Assembly (NCBI GenBank): GCA_903926605.1
Contig: CAIYJV010000398.1
Location: 1 to 55,082 of the forward strand
Source of the DNA: an uncultured Bacteroidota bacterium
GTDB lineage: Bacteria > Bacteroidota > Bacteroidia > Chitinophagales > Chitinophagaceae
Length of the DNA stretch: 55,082 nt
Reading direction: 5' to 3'
This document shows positions 25,806-33,172 of the stretch, piece by piece (within the stretch, counting starts at the first letter, position 1; each line of letters begins with the position of its first letter). The position numbers were made by a program, and so were the translations under genes. The notes beneath the pieces are model-generated. The model made no database searches. It was given only the letters and a program-made list of their open reading frames with translations, and was not told where the DNA came from.

Positions 25806-25957
25806 GATTTCTTTTTTTTGTTTGTGATCACCGGGAGATTTTTATTACATTTTGTTTCAGGATAGCCGGATGCCTCTGGTGGTGGCTTGGGCTTTCTTGC
25901 GCCTCTTGTTTTCGCAGTCTTCTTACTGGTGCATGCATACTGTTTCATACTGCTCAT
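25787..25957 (-). CDS. Small basic protein at the head of the minus arm
   Basis: A 56-residue reading from the ATG at 25957 (MSSMKQYACTSKK), very rich in Lys and Pro (KTRGARKPKPPPEA, NKKKKSWLQKK). A purine-rich GGAAAGAAG precedes the start. It overlaps the protease start by 19 bases, so coupling is possible. I recognise no family; a TTG start at 25978 would add 7 residues. A DNA-binding role is only a guess from its charge. Confidence 0.4.
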   Translation of the reverse strand: MSSMKQYACTSKKTAKTRGARKPKPPPEASGYPETKCNKNLPVITNKKKKSWLQKK

Positions 25958-26020
25958 TTTCGCTTCTTTCCGACACAAAATTCACACACAAAATCACCCT
26001 CAACAAATCACGATTCCGCA

Positions 26021-26063
26021 GTGATACAAGCCCTGTGCCACTACGATACCGTTATTGTATCGT
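26021..26063. promoter_or_regulatory. Operator-like inverted repeat in the divergent control region
   Basis: ACGATAC and GTATCGT (26043-26049 and 26057-26063) form a perfect 7-base inverted repeat around a 7-base spacer. A further half-site, GTGATAC, lies at 26021-26027. The site sits between the two divergent arms. A weak -7-like TAAAATTTG follows it toward the terminase gene. A regulator of particle expression could bind here; none is encoded in the locus. Confidence 0.5.
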
Positions 26064-26162
26064 CATAAAATTTGCGCCCCCGACAAGCCTTTTTTAGTGC
26101 CGAATTTTGTGTGGAAATACGCTGGAATACGGCGTTTAGAAACACAATCCGCACAGGTGATC

Positions 26163-27725
26163 ATGGCGACAAGAAACAAGAACTGGAACCTATTGCAGGC
26201 CGCACGAGGTGTGAAGGGAAAGCACGAACCGTCAGAGGCCGAATACGACAAAAATCGTCGCGTAAAAAACCTTGAAAAAGACCCAGAAGCATGGTTCAGA
26301 TACTATTTCGAAGACTTCTGCACTTCCCCCGCCGCCGACTTTCACATAGCCGCTACCCACAGATTACTGCAGCACGAAGAATGGTTTGAAGTACGAGCCT
26401 GGAGCAGAGAATTGGCCAAGTCATCACGCACCATGATGGAAGTGCTCTACCTCACGCTGGTGGGCTATCCCGAAAACGAAAAAATTAAACTTCCTCGCAA
26501 AACGAAAAAAGCCACGGTTAAAAAAAATCTCCGTCGCACAAAATCAAACGTACTGCTCATTTCCAACTCACTCGAAAACGCGAAACGACTGCTGGATCCG
26601 TATCGCGCAAATTTTGAACAAAATGAAAAAATCAAAAAAGACTATGGCATCCAGGAAAAACAAGGCTCCTGGTCGGCAGATGAATTTGTTACGGTGTCGG
26701 GAGTCTCGTTCAGGGCCATAGGTGCCGGACAGTCGCCACGCGGCACACGAAACCAGGCCAAACGCCCCGACCTCATCCTGTTCGACGATGTGGACACCGA
26801 CGAAGATTGCCGCAACCCGGAAGTCATTCAAAAACGATGGAAATGGATACAGGAGGCAGTGATCCCAACACGATCGGTATCCGGCCCATTGCTCATCCTG
26901 TTCTGCGGCAACATCATAGCACAGGACTGTTGCGTACTAAGGGCTACAAAATTTGCCGATCATACCGACACCGTCAATATCCGAAACGAACAGGGCTTGT
27001 CTACCTGGCCCGAAAAAAACAAAGAGTCCGATATAGACAGGGTGCTTAGTCTGATATCCCTTTCGTCTGCGCAAAAGGAGTATTTCAATAATCCGGTCTC
27101 TGAAGGTGCGGTATTTTCCAGTATTACCTACAAGCCCTGCTTGTTATTGTCCGAATATGACAAACTGGTGTGCTACACCGACCCCAGCTACAAGGAGTCC
27201 AGGAACAATGACTTCAAGGCAACGGTGCTGTGCGGACGGAAGGGCGACGAATTCCACATCCTGAAAGCCTTTGTGTTCCAGGGCACCGTCGCGAGGATGA
27301 TAGACGCGCACTATGAGATCATGGACTATGTGGGAAACGCCAATTGTTATTACTTTCTGGAGCAGGTTTTTTTACAGGAAATGTTCTTGCAGGAGTTTTA
27401 CGAAGCTGGGAAACAGCGCGGACGTATGGTTCCGGTCACCGGGGACAAGCGCGCGAAACCGGACAAATACATGCGCATCGAGTCACTCCTGGAGCCACTG
27501 TGTCGAAACGGAAAACTTTTTCTGAACGACGCAGAGCGAAACACATCCGGGATGCGGGTACTGGAGCAGCAGTTTCTTGCTTTCGGGCCCGGAAGCAATG
27601 CGCATGACGACGGGCCGGATGCCGTAGAAGGCGCCATCTGGATCATCAACAACAAATCTGCAATTCCGGCCACACAACACATCGGTTTGATTGGCCGAAC
27701 CCGGCACGATTCCAAATTCTTTTAA
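26163..27725 (+). CDS. terL: Large terminase subunit
   Basis: A 520-residue packaging motor. The start at 26163 gives MATRNKNWNLL and has AGGTGA 3 bases before it; a longer reading from 26055 adds 36 unlikely residues. Walker A is a deviant type (SRELAKSSRTMM), Walker B is RPDLILFDDVD. The nuclease domain has Asp in CYTDPSYKESRNNDFKA, acidic YYFLEQVFLQE and the third acidic site HDDGPDAVEGA. All catalytic acids are present, so packaging activity is plausible. No small terminase is beside it. It opens the plus arm. Confidence 0.9.
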   Translation: MATRNKNWNLLQAARGVKGKHEPSEAEYDKNRRVKNLEKDPEAWFRYYFEDFCTSPAADFHIAATHRLLQHEEWFEVRAWSRELAKSSRTMMEVLYLTLVGYPENEKIKLPRKTKKATVKKNLRRTKSNVLLISNSLENAKRLLDPYRANFEQNEKIKKDYGIQEKQGSWSADEFVTVSGVSFRAIGAGQSPRGTRNQAKRPDLILFDDVDTDEDCRNPEVIQKRWKWIQEAVIPTRSVSGPLLILFCGNIIAQDCCVLRATKFADHTDTVNIRNEQGLSTWPEKNKESDIDRVLSLISLSSAQKEYFNNPVSEGAVFSSITYKPCLLLSEYDKLVCYTDPSYKESRNNDFKATVLCGRKGDEFHILKAFVFQGTVARMIDAHYEIMDYVGNANCYYFLEQVFLQEMFLQEFYEAGKQRGRMVPVTGDKRAKPDKYMRIESLLEPLCRNGKLFLNDAERNTSGMRVLEQQFLAFGPGSNAHDDGPDAVEGAIWIINNKSAIPATQHIGLIGRTRHDSKFF

Positions 27726-27765
27726 TCGGTACTCACAATTCACTCAAAATAAAAAAACGATCATT

Positions 27766-28212
27766 ATGGCATACACTCCCATAGTTACTACAGCCGACCT
27801 CCATACGCACATCTATGATGAGCAACTGGACGAAATAACCAGAGACGATGGTGGCATATTAGCCGGAAAGGCACTGGACATCGCTTTCGACGAAGTGAAA
27901 GCATATCTGAGCCGTTTCGACCTGCTGGCATTGTTCGGCAGCTCGGAACAGGATGTCTCCGCATCCGTCTCCGATGAATTTCTCAAAAACCTGATCAAGG
28001 ACATTGCCGTCTGGCAGATCATCAAACTAGGCAACCCATCCATAAACTACGACCACAGCCGGTGGTGCTACGAGGCAGCTTTGTCGACCCTTGAAAAAAT
28101 TCAGGCAGCCGGTATCACACCTCAAAACTGGCCGCTCATGGCCGCCGCATCGCCCCAATCCGACGTCACCGTACAAAGCTCCAGCACACCACTGCGCAAC
28201 AACTATTATTGA
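27766..28212 (+). CDS. Head-tail connector-like protein (DUF1320/Mu gp36-like)
   Basis: A 148-residue protein from the ATG at 27766 (MAYTPIVTTADLHTHI). The pattern ITTxDLxxxIYxEQLDEITRDD, then a KALDIAFDEVKAYLSRFDL helix and VWQIIKLGNPSI, matches gp36-like adaptors of Mu-type phages. These form a ring between portal and tail. A longer reading from 27691 would overlap the terminase and is unlikely. No Shine-Dalgarno site precedes it. Confidence 0.75.
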   Translation: MAYTPIVTTADLHTHIYDEQLDEITRDDGGILAGKALDIAFDEVKAYLSRFDLLALFGSSEQDVSASVSDEFLKNLIKDIAVWQIIKLGNPSINYDHSRWCYEAALSTLEKIQAAGITPQNWPLMAAASPQSDVTVQSSSTPLRNNYY

Positions 28213-28239
28213 TTTACAGCACTTCTAAAAAAACACTTT

Positions 28240-29460
28240 ATGGCAACAACAATCTCATCCGCAAAAAAAACAAAGCAACCGAACGGACAGCCCGGAAAAC
28301 CTGGCGTGAACAAGGAAAACCAAACTATTTATGCCGACAATCCGATCGTGGGCGGCGAGGAAAAACTGGTCATCAACGAACTGCAGATACGGCAGGTGGT
28401 GCGAACGTCCTCAGACATCCGAAACTGGCGCTCTGCGCTCAACGCAGCCGAATCCCGCTACTTCCCCAACCGCACCTGGCTCTACAACCTTTACGAAGAG
28501 GTAGTACTGGACGGCCACTTGTCGGGCATTATGCAGAAACGTATAGACACCGTACTGAACAAATCTCTGCTGTATAAGGATTCCGAAGGCAGGGAGGTGG
28601 CGGCAATGAACGCATGCATCGCCTCCCGCCAGTTCCGTAAAGTGCTGCAGTACATCATGGAGACCGTTTTCTGGGGCGTGAGCGGTATGGAGTTCATACC
28701 CGGAGCGGTACTACAGGTTCGCTCCATTCCGCGCAAACACATCAAGACCAAAACCCAGCTCATTTCGTTCGAGGAAAATGTTCAGGACGAGGGAATAGAT
28801 TATACGAAGCTGGACAATGTATGGATCACCGGCGAAGCAGAAGACCTGGGGCTTCTGAACAAATGCGTCCCCTATGTCTTGTACAAACGGGGGTTATTTG
28901 CAGACTGGGCCCAGTTCATCGAGATATTCGGTCAGCCAGTGCGCATTGCACGCTATGATGTATTTGACAACAACACGCGGGATGCACTGATGGAAACACT
29001 GGAGAAAGCAGGCTCGTCGCTGGCGCTGCTCATTCCCAAAACAGCCGATTTCGAGATCATGGACGGCAAAACGGCCAACGCAAACGGTGAACTGCAGTAT
29101 ACCTTTAAAGAGTCCTGCAACCAGGAACTGTCCATCATCGTACTGGGAAATACAGAAACCACTTCGGGCTCCAACGGCGCCGGGTCGCAGGCTAAAGCAA
29201 AAACTCACCTCGAGCAGCAGCAGCAAATATCCAGATATGACATTGCCTACCTCACGTCCATGCTCAACGAACCTGCATTCTCCAGAATTCTGGCCTCTTA
29301 TGGATTGCCAGTTTGCACGGGTGGTTACTTCGAGATCAGCCGCGATATTGATATAGACTTCCTGACTGCCCGGAAAGAAATTGACCTCGCTATACGGAAT
29401 GCCGGCATAGCCCTTTCCGACGAATATTTCTACCAGACTTACTCCATCCCACGCCCCTGA
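28240..29460 (+). CDS. Portal protein (DUF935, Mu gp29-like)
   Basis: A 406-residue portal of the Mu gp29 (DUF935) family, the dodecameric ring through which DNA enters and leaves the head. The family pattern is clear in WLYNLYEEVVLDGHLSGIMQKR, the strand region FWGVSGMEFIPG and GLFADWAQFIEIFGQPVRIARY. It ends DYSIPRP-like (QTYSIPRP). The first 50 residues are polar and unconserved. It is 27 bases after the gp36-like gene. Confidence 0.88.
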   Translation: MATTISSAKKTKQPNGQPGKPGVNKENQTIYADNPIVGGEEKLVINELQIRQVVRTSSDIRNWRSALNAAESRYFPNRTWLYNLYEEVVLDGHLSGIMQKRIDTVLNKSLLYKDSEGREVAAMNACIASRQFRKVLQYIMETVFWGVSGMEFIPGAVLQVRSIPRKHIKTKTQLISFEENVQDEGIDYTKLDNVWITGEAEDLGLLNKCVPYVLYKRGLFADWAQFIEIFGQPVRIARYDVFDNNTRDALMETLEKAGSSLALLIPKTADFEIMDGKTANANGELQYTFKESCNQELSIIVLGNTETTSGSNGAGSQAKAKTHLEQQQQISRYDIAYLTSMLNEPAFSRILASYGLPVCTGGYFEISRDIDIDFLTARKEIDLAIRNAGIALSDEYFYQTYSIPRP

Positions 29461-29507
29461 ACGAATGCCGCGTCACGCCTTTTTACGTACTTTAAAAATA
29501 ACGCCTT

Positions 29508-30071
29508 ATGATCAGCCCCACCGCCAATTTGCTGCTTGGTCTCCGCGACACGATTTCCAACCTCGCCGACCCCGATGGAAAAAAATACTTCAGCTTCACA
29601 GATCAGGAAACCGGCCAGTTAGAACAGGCAGGCAATAGCTCACGATATCCCATCACCTTTCCCTGTGTCCTAATTGACTTTGAAGAGATACGTTTTACTG
29701 CGGCCTCAGACCATGTGCAGTCCGGTTTGTGTACCGTATGCCTCAAGGTAGCGTTCCCGCCCAATAGTGCTTCGGATTCAATGGTACCGGATGCCTATCT
29801 GAAAAAGGCACTGTATTATTACGATCTGGAACAAATCCTGTACCTCGCACTGCAGGGAAAACCGCCCACGCTTCCCGACTCAGGCGGGGCCGACCTGCTG
29901 AAAGATATCTATGGTAATTTCAACCGCATATCGGCTTCCACGATAAAACGTAAGGATGCCTTACGGGTGCGATTGCTGCGATTTGAGATCCGTTACGACG
30001 ACTATTCAGCCAAACCCGGATACAGTCTGCACCCAGCCGCATGGGATATTTCCACCGGCATTCAGTTATAA
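29508..30071 (+). CDS. Tail completion/terminator-like protein
   Basis: A 187-residue protein after the portal gene. It opens with a helix (LLLGLRDTISNLADPDG) and then strands (YPITFPCVLIDFEEIRFTA, GLCTVCLKVAF), a layout seen in tail-terminator and Mu gp37-type proteins that cap the tube. I cannot separate these from sequence alone. It closes the plus arm and is followed by a hairpin. Confidence 0.6.
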   Translation: MISPTANLLLGLRDTISNLADPDGKKYFSFTDQETGQLEQAGNSSRYPITFPCVLIDFEEIRFTAASDHVQSGLCTVCLKVAFPPNSASDSMVPDAYLKKALYYYDLEQILYLALQGKPPTLPDSGGADLLKDIYGNFNRISASTIKRKDALRVRLLRFEIRYDDYSAKPGYSLHPAAWDISTGIQL

Positions 30072-30082
30072 ACAGAGTGGAG

Positions 30083-30107
30083 CCCCCGGCCTAAATGGCC
30101 GGGGGTT
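30083..30107 (+). terminator. Hairpin at the end of the plus arm
   Basis: CCCCCGGCC pairs with GGCCGGGGG around a TAAAT loop, then TTGCT. The T-tract is weak but the stem is strong. It lies 11 bases after the last plus-arm stop, marking the likely locus edge. Confidence 0.75.
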
Positions 30108-30132
30108 GCTCAGAAATTTTGTAAATTGCCCT

Positions 30133-30498
30133 ATGGAATCGAAAAGCACGCTGGTTTTGGGCGCATCCGAAAATCCCGATCGCTACAGCAATATGGCCAT
30201 AAAAGCCTTGCTCGAAAAAGGACATACGGTCTTTGCTATCGGAAACCGCGCCGGAAAAGTCGGATCGGTGACTATCGCAAATTCGCTGCTGCCACTGGAC
30301 CATGTAGATACCGTGACCATGTACCTGGGTGCCCGAAACCAATTGCCCTATTATGAGTATATCCAATCGTTGAAACCAAGAAGAATAATATTTAACCCCG
30401 GAGCCGAAAACGACGATCTGGCACAGATAGCCGAAAAAAACGGGATAGACGTTTGGGAAGCCTGCACATTGGTCATGCTTCGAACAGGTCAATATTAA
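30133..30498 (+). CDS. CoA-binding domain protein
   Basis: A 121-residue single-domain Rossmann protein of the CoA-binding (YccU-like) family. It opens TLVLGASENPDRYSNMAIKAL, with the GASxNPxRYS motif, and ends with WEACTLVMLRTGQY. A longer reading from 29956 overlaps the phage gene and is unsupported. The role of these proteins is not settled. The first cellular gene after the phage locus. Confidence 0.88.
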   Translation: MESKSTLVLGASENPDRYSNMAIKALLEKGHTVFAIGNRAGKVGSVTIANSLLPLDHVDTVTMYLGARNQLPYYEYIQSLKPRRIIFNPGAENDDLAQIAEKNGIDVWEACTLVMLRTGQY

Positions 30499-30524
30499 AC
30501 ATCCAAAAAAAGCTTCATTTGTCC

Positions 30525-30893
30525 ATGCTGATAAACTACACAACCGGAATACCCACCGCAGTAAAACGCAGACTGATGCTCACTTTGGCTGTACTTTCTC
30601 TTTCAGCCGGGCCGGGGTGGTGTCAGACATTGAAGGGCCATGTGACCGACGAAAAAGAACGTCCCCTAAATCACGTCCACATTCAGTTGCTGCGCGATGG
30701 CAAACAACGCTACAGATGCTATACCAACAAAAAAGGAAATTATCAGGTTTGGCCGGTTGATCCGGGCTATTACCAGGCACTTGTTACTGTAGAAGGTTAC
30801 GACAGGTTAGTTCGCGACATAAATCTGAAACGAACAGACAGCAGCATCATAAACTTCAGCCTTCACAAAAAACCCGGTCTACTTGCCCGCTGA
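30525..30893 (+). CDS. Small exported protein with CarboxypepD_reg-like domain
   Basis: A 122-residue protein. After a hydrophobic signal region (LMLTLAVLSLSAGPGWCQ) comes one carboxypeptidase regulatory-like beta-sandwich: LKGHVTDEKERPLNHVHIQL, ... YTNKKGNYQVWPVDPGYYQA, LVTVEGYDRLVRDI. Such domains are common as N-terminal parts of TonB receptors; here it stands alone. The start may also be at 30576 (MLTLAVL). It is 2 bases before the next gene, so they are probably cotranscribed. Confidence 0.75.
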   Translation: MLINYTTGIPTAVKRRLMLTLAVLSLSAGPGWCQTLKGHVTDEKERPLNHVHIQLLRDGKQRYRCYTNKKGNYQVWPVDPGYYQALVTVEGYDRLVRDINLKRTDSSIINFSLHKKPGLLAR

Positions 30894-30895
30894 TT

Positions 30896-31333
30896 ATGAT
30901 ACCTCTGGACTTTTCTGGCATTGCCCTCGACATTCGTCACACCGGCGAGAACACCACAGTTTTTGACCCGGTACGCAAAAAATGGATCTTGCTCACGCCC
31001 GAAGAGCAGGTGCGTCAATATCTTATTCAATACCTCATTTCGGTGATGAATTATCCACCAGGGCTGTTTTCTGTAGAAAAGTCTATTGCCGTGGGGAAAC
31101 GTACCAAGCGATTCGATCTCGTGATATTCGACCGTGCGCACCAACCCTGGATGCTGGCCGAGTGCAAGGCGCCCGGTGTACCTGTTACTACAAAGGCCCT
31201 GCATCAGTTACTCAACTACCATTCTGTAATCAGGTGCAGATATTGGCTGCTTACCAACGGTCATCAGACCTTTTGTGCCGACGCTTCTGATCTTTCTGCA
31301 GCAAACTGGCTTCCAGCGCTGCCTTCTTTTTAG
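30896..31333 (+). CDS. HsdR N-terminal-like nuclease-fold protein
   Basis: A 145-residue stand-alone protein resembling the N-terminal part of type I restriction HsdR subunits (HSDR_N_2). The PD-(D/E)xK core is visible as FDLVIFDRAHQ and AECKAP, with Q in the following helix (ALHQLLNYH). Single-domain forms are widespread in Bacteroidota next to housekeeping genes, without HsdM or HsdS; none is seen here either. So it is not evidence for a restriction system. Its 3' end overlaps the convergent CtpA gene by 83 bases. Confidence 0.85.
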   Translation: MIPLDFSGIALDIRHTGENTTVFDPVRKKWILLTPEEQVRQYLIQYLISVMNYPPGLFSVEKSIAVGKRTKRFDLVIFDRAHQPWMLAECKAPGVPVTTKALHQLLNYHSVIRCRYWLLTNGHQTFCADASDLSAANWLPALPSF

Positions 31334-32987
31334 GTGCGACCACAGATTCTTTTAGCAGACTTTCATAGGTCCCGTTTTTCAACACCTCCAGCGATTTCCG
31401 AACCATTTCATCTTCCGTCAGCATTACTGCATAATAGCCGTTGTCGTGAAATATCAGCCTGGCTATTTGCGCTTTCAACTGCGTCTTAAAATACCCCATG
31501 TGTTCCCTGCTCCGCAACAGCTTCCAGACACTGGGTTGGTCTTTTGGCTTTATCAGTCTTACAAATTGACGAAACATTGCTTCCTCACCGTGAAAACGTT
31601 GCTGAAAATCATCCGTATTTTTAAAATTCATTTCACGCCGGTGCTGCATAAAATAGTCCCAGGTGGCCGTTTTGGTTTCCTGACTATATACCAATGCAGA
31701 CAGCGCAGCCGATGTTTTAGTGGTATCATAGGGCACATAAATATCCGGCTTAATACCCCCACCACCGAAAACCACCCGTTTGCTGGCTGTGTAAAACGGC
31801 AGCGTGTCAGACTTAAATTCGTCGGGCTTTCCGGTCAGCTCACCCGAACGGTATCTGTTTTCAAAATCTTCCTGGTATGCAGACCTGCCATTGGCGAACG
31901 AACGCTGTATACACCGTCCCGATGGGGTGTAGTACTTGGCAATGGTAAGCCTGAGTCCCCCGCCGTCGGCAAGTGCGTACTGCTCCTGCACCAACCCTTT
32001 CCCAAAACTACGGCGACCTACTATCAACCCCCTGTCCCAGTCCTGTACTGCACCCGCCAGTATTTCACTTGCCGAGGCCGAGCGCTCATCAATCAGTATC
32101 ACCAGCCTGCCCGTTTCAAATTTGCCCGGTTCTCCCGCCCGGTAATCGGTGCGCGCCGAGTGAAGTCCACGGGTGTAAACAATAAGTTTTTTATCGTTCA
32201 GAAACTCGTCGGCTATCGACGTGGCCGCTTCCAGATAGCCGCCTGGATTGTCCCTCAGGTCTACCACCATTTGCTGTGCACCCTGATCCAGCAAGGCTTT
32301 CAGTGCCTTTTTGAACTCACTCGTCGTCTTGCCGCCAAATTTGTTGATTTTTATATACCCGGTTGTCCTATCGAGCATAATGTTGGCTTCCACGCTGTTT
32401 ATTGCAATTACACCCCTGGTTATCGGCACTTGTTGTAGTTCTGCCCGTACCGGGTCTCTGAAGGTTACCAATACCCTGGTCTTTTGTTTGCCCCGCAGCA
32501 GATGCACTATCTGGTCTGTGGTTATGTGCCTGCCTGCTACCAGACTATCGCCCACTCTGATCATTTGCGCGCCTACTATCACACCCGCATTACTGGCCGG
32601 GCCACCCTCTATCACTGCCGTCACCTGTATGGTGTCGCGCACAATGGCAAACTCCACCCCTATACCCGAAAACGTACCCTCCAGATCATCATTTTCCCCC
32701 TCCACATCATCGGGCGGAATATAGATCGTGTGCGGATCCAGATTGCGCAATATGCCACCAACAGCATTCTGGTACATTGCATTGCCGCTTACAGTATCTA
32801 CATATTTTTCATTTACCAGATCTATTATTTCTTCCAGCCGGTCATTACGCTGCAGCACGGTGATCACATCGCGTTTGTTACGCAACGAATCTCTCAGGTT
32901 GAACCCGAGCACCATACCCACAACCATAACTAAAGAGAAAAACAATGGAGCCCAAACCGCATGCCTTTCGCTGTCATTTCTATTCAT
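31251..32987 (-). CDS. S41 family C-terminal processing peptidase (CtpA-like)
   Basis: A 578-residue periplasmic protease from the ATG at 32987; a reading from 33008 adds 7 residues. An N-terminal membrane segment (FFSLVMVVGMVLGF) anchors it. A PDZ domain with GIGVEF and GGPASNAGV is followed by the S41 catalytic core: YLEAATSIADEFL, the Ser in RSASASEILAGAVQDW and the Lys in GRRSFGKGLVQ. Such enzymes degrade or trim periplasmic proteins. The C-terminal 150 residues are helical and charged. The tail overlaps the convergent neighbour. Confidence 0.93.
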   Translation of the reverse strand: MNRNDSERHAVWAPLFFSLVMVVGMVLGFNLRDSLRNKRDVITVLQRNDRLEEIIDLVNEKYVDTVSGNAMYQNAVGGILRNLDPHTIYIPPDDVEGENDDLEGTFSGIGVEFAIVRDTIQVTAVIEGGPASNAGVIVGAQMIRVGDSLVAGRHITTDQIVHLLRGKQKTRVLVTFRDPVRAELQQVPITRGVIAINSVEANIMLDRTTGYIKINKFGGKTTSEFKKALKALLDQGAQQMVVDLRDNPGGYLEAATSIADEFLNDKKLIVYTRGLHSARTDYRAGEPGKFETGRLVILIDERSASASEILAGAVQDWDRGLIVGRRSFGKGLVQEQYALADGGGLRLTIAKYYTPSGRCIQRSFANGRSAYQEDFENRYRSGELTGKPDEFKSDTLPFYTASKRVVFGGGGIKPDIYVPYDTTKTSAALSALVYSQETKTATWDYFMQHRREMNFKNTDDFQQRFHGEEAMFRQFVRLIKPKDQPSVWKLLRSREHMGYFKTQLKAQIARLIFHDNGYYAVMLTEDEMVRKSLEVLKNGTYESLLKESVVAPKKKAALEASLLQKDQKRRHKRSDDRW

Positions 32988-33172
32988 ACTGGTCTTCACA
33001 CAATGCAAAGTTACAACATACTGTCAGGGATTATTATTTTTACTACCTTTAAGCGGGGGAGCAGCAATAATTTCGCATGGTGTTAACGAAGCATATTCAG
33101 AGAAACCTTCTATATATTCACCTATTATAAAACGATAAAAGTGGTTTGAGACCTCAAAAAAAGATTTTAGAA

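Larger units (their letters stand above)
12810..30107. mobile_element. Compact contractile-tailed phage structural locus (prophage or domesticated particle)
   Basis: A block of about 21 genes encodes large terminase, portal, protease/scaffold, capsid, lysis-like proteins, sheath, tube, frameshifted chaperone, hub, spike, baseplate and fibre. The gene order and families (gp29-like portal, gp36-like protein, DUF2586-type sheath) recall Mu-like phages of Bacteroidota. Two divergent arms start near 26.0 kb; the plus arm ends at a hairpin at 30.1 kb. No transposase, integrase, repressor, replication or small terminase gene, no Mu-F-like head gene and no att repeats were seen. All frames are intact. 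It may be a reduced prophage or a gene-transfer-agent-like particle. Confidence 0.85.

Noticed and set aside
12810-30071. Headless injection machine (eCIS, tailocin or T6SS)
   Set aside because: Large terminase, portal, protease/scaffold and capsid are all present, so this is a headed, DNA-packaging particle.
12700-30130. Phage attachment sites or Mu-type ends
   Set aside because: No matching direct repeats or TG...CA end pairs were found on reading both flanks; absence by eye is not proof.
30896-31333. Type I restriction system
   Set aside because: Only a single HsdR N-terminal-like domain is present, without helicase, HsdM or HsdS.
31446-32438. 330-codon plus-strand reading inside the CtpA gene
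   Set aside because: Antisense shadow of a well-conserved protease; no family pattern.
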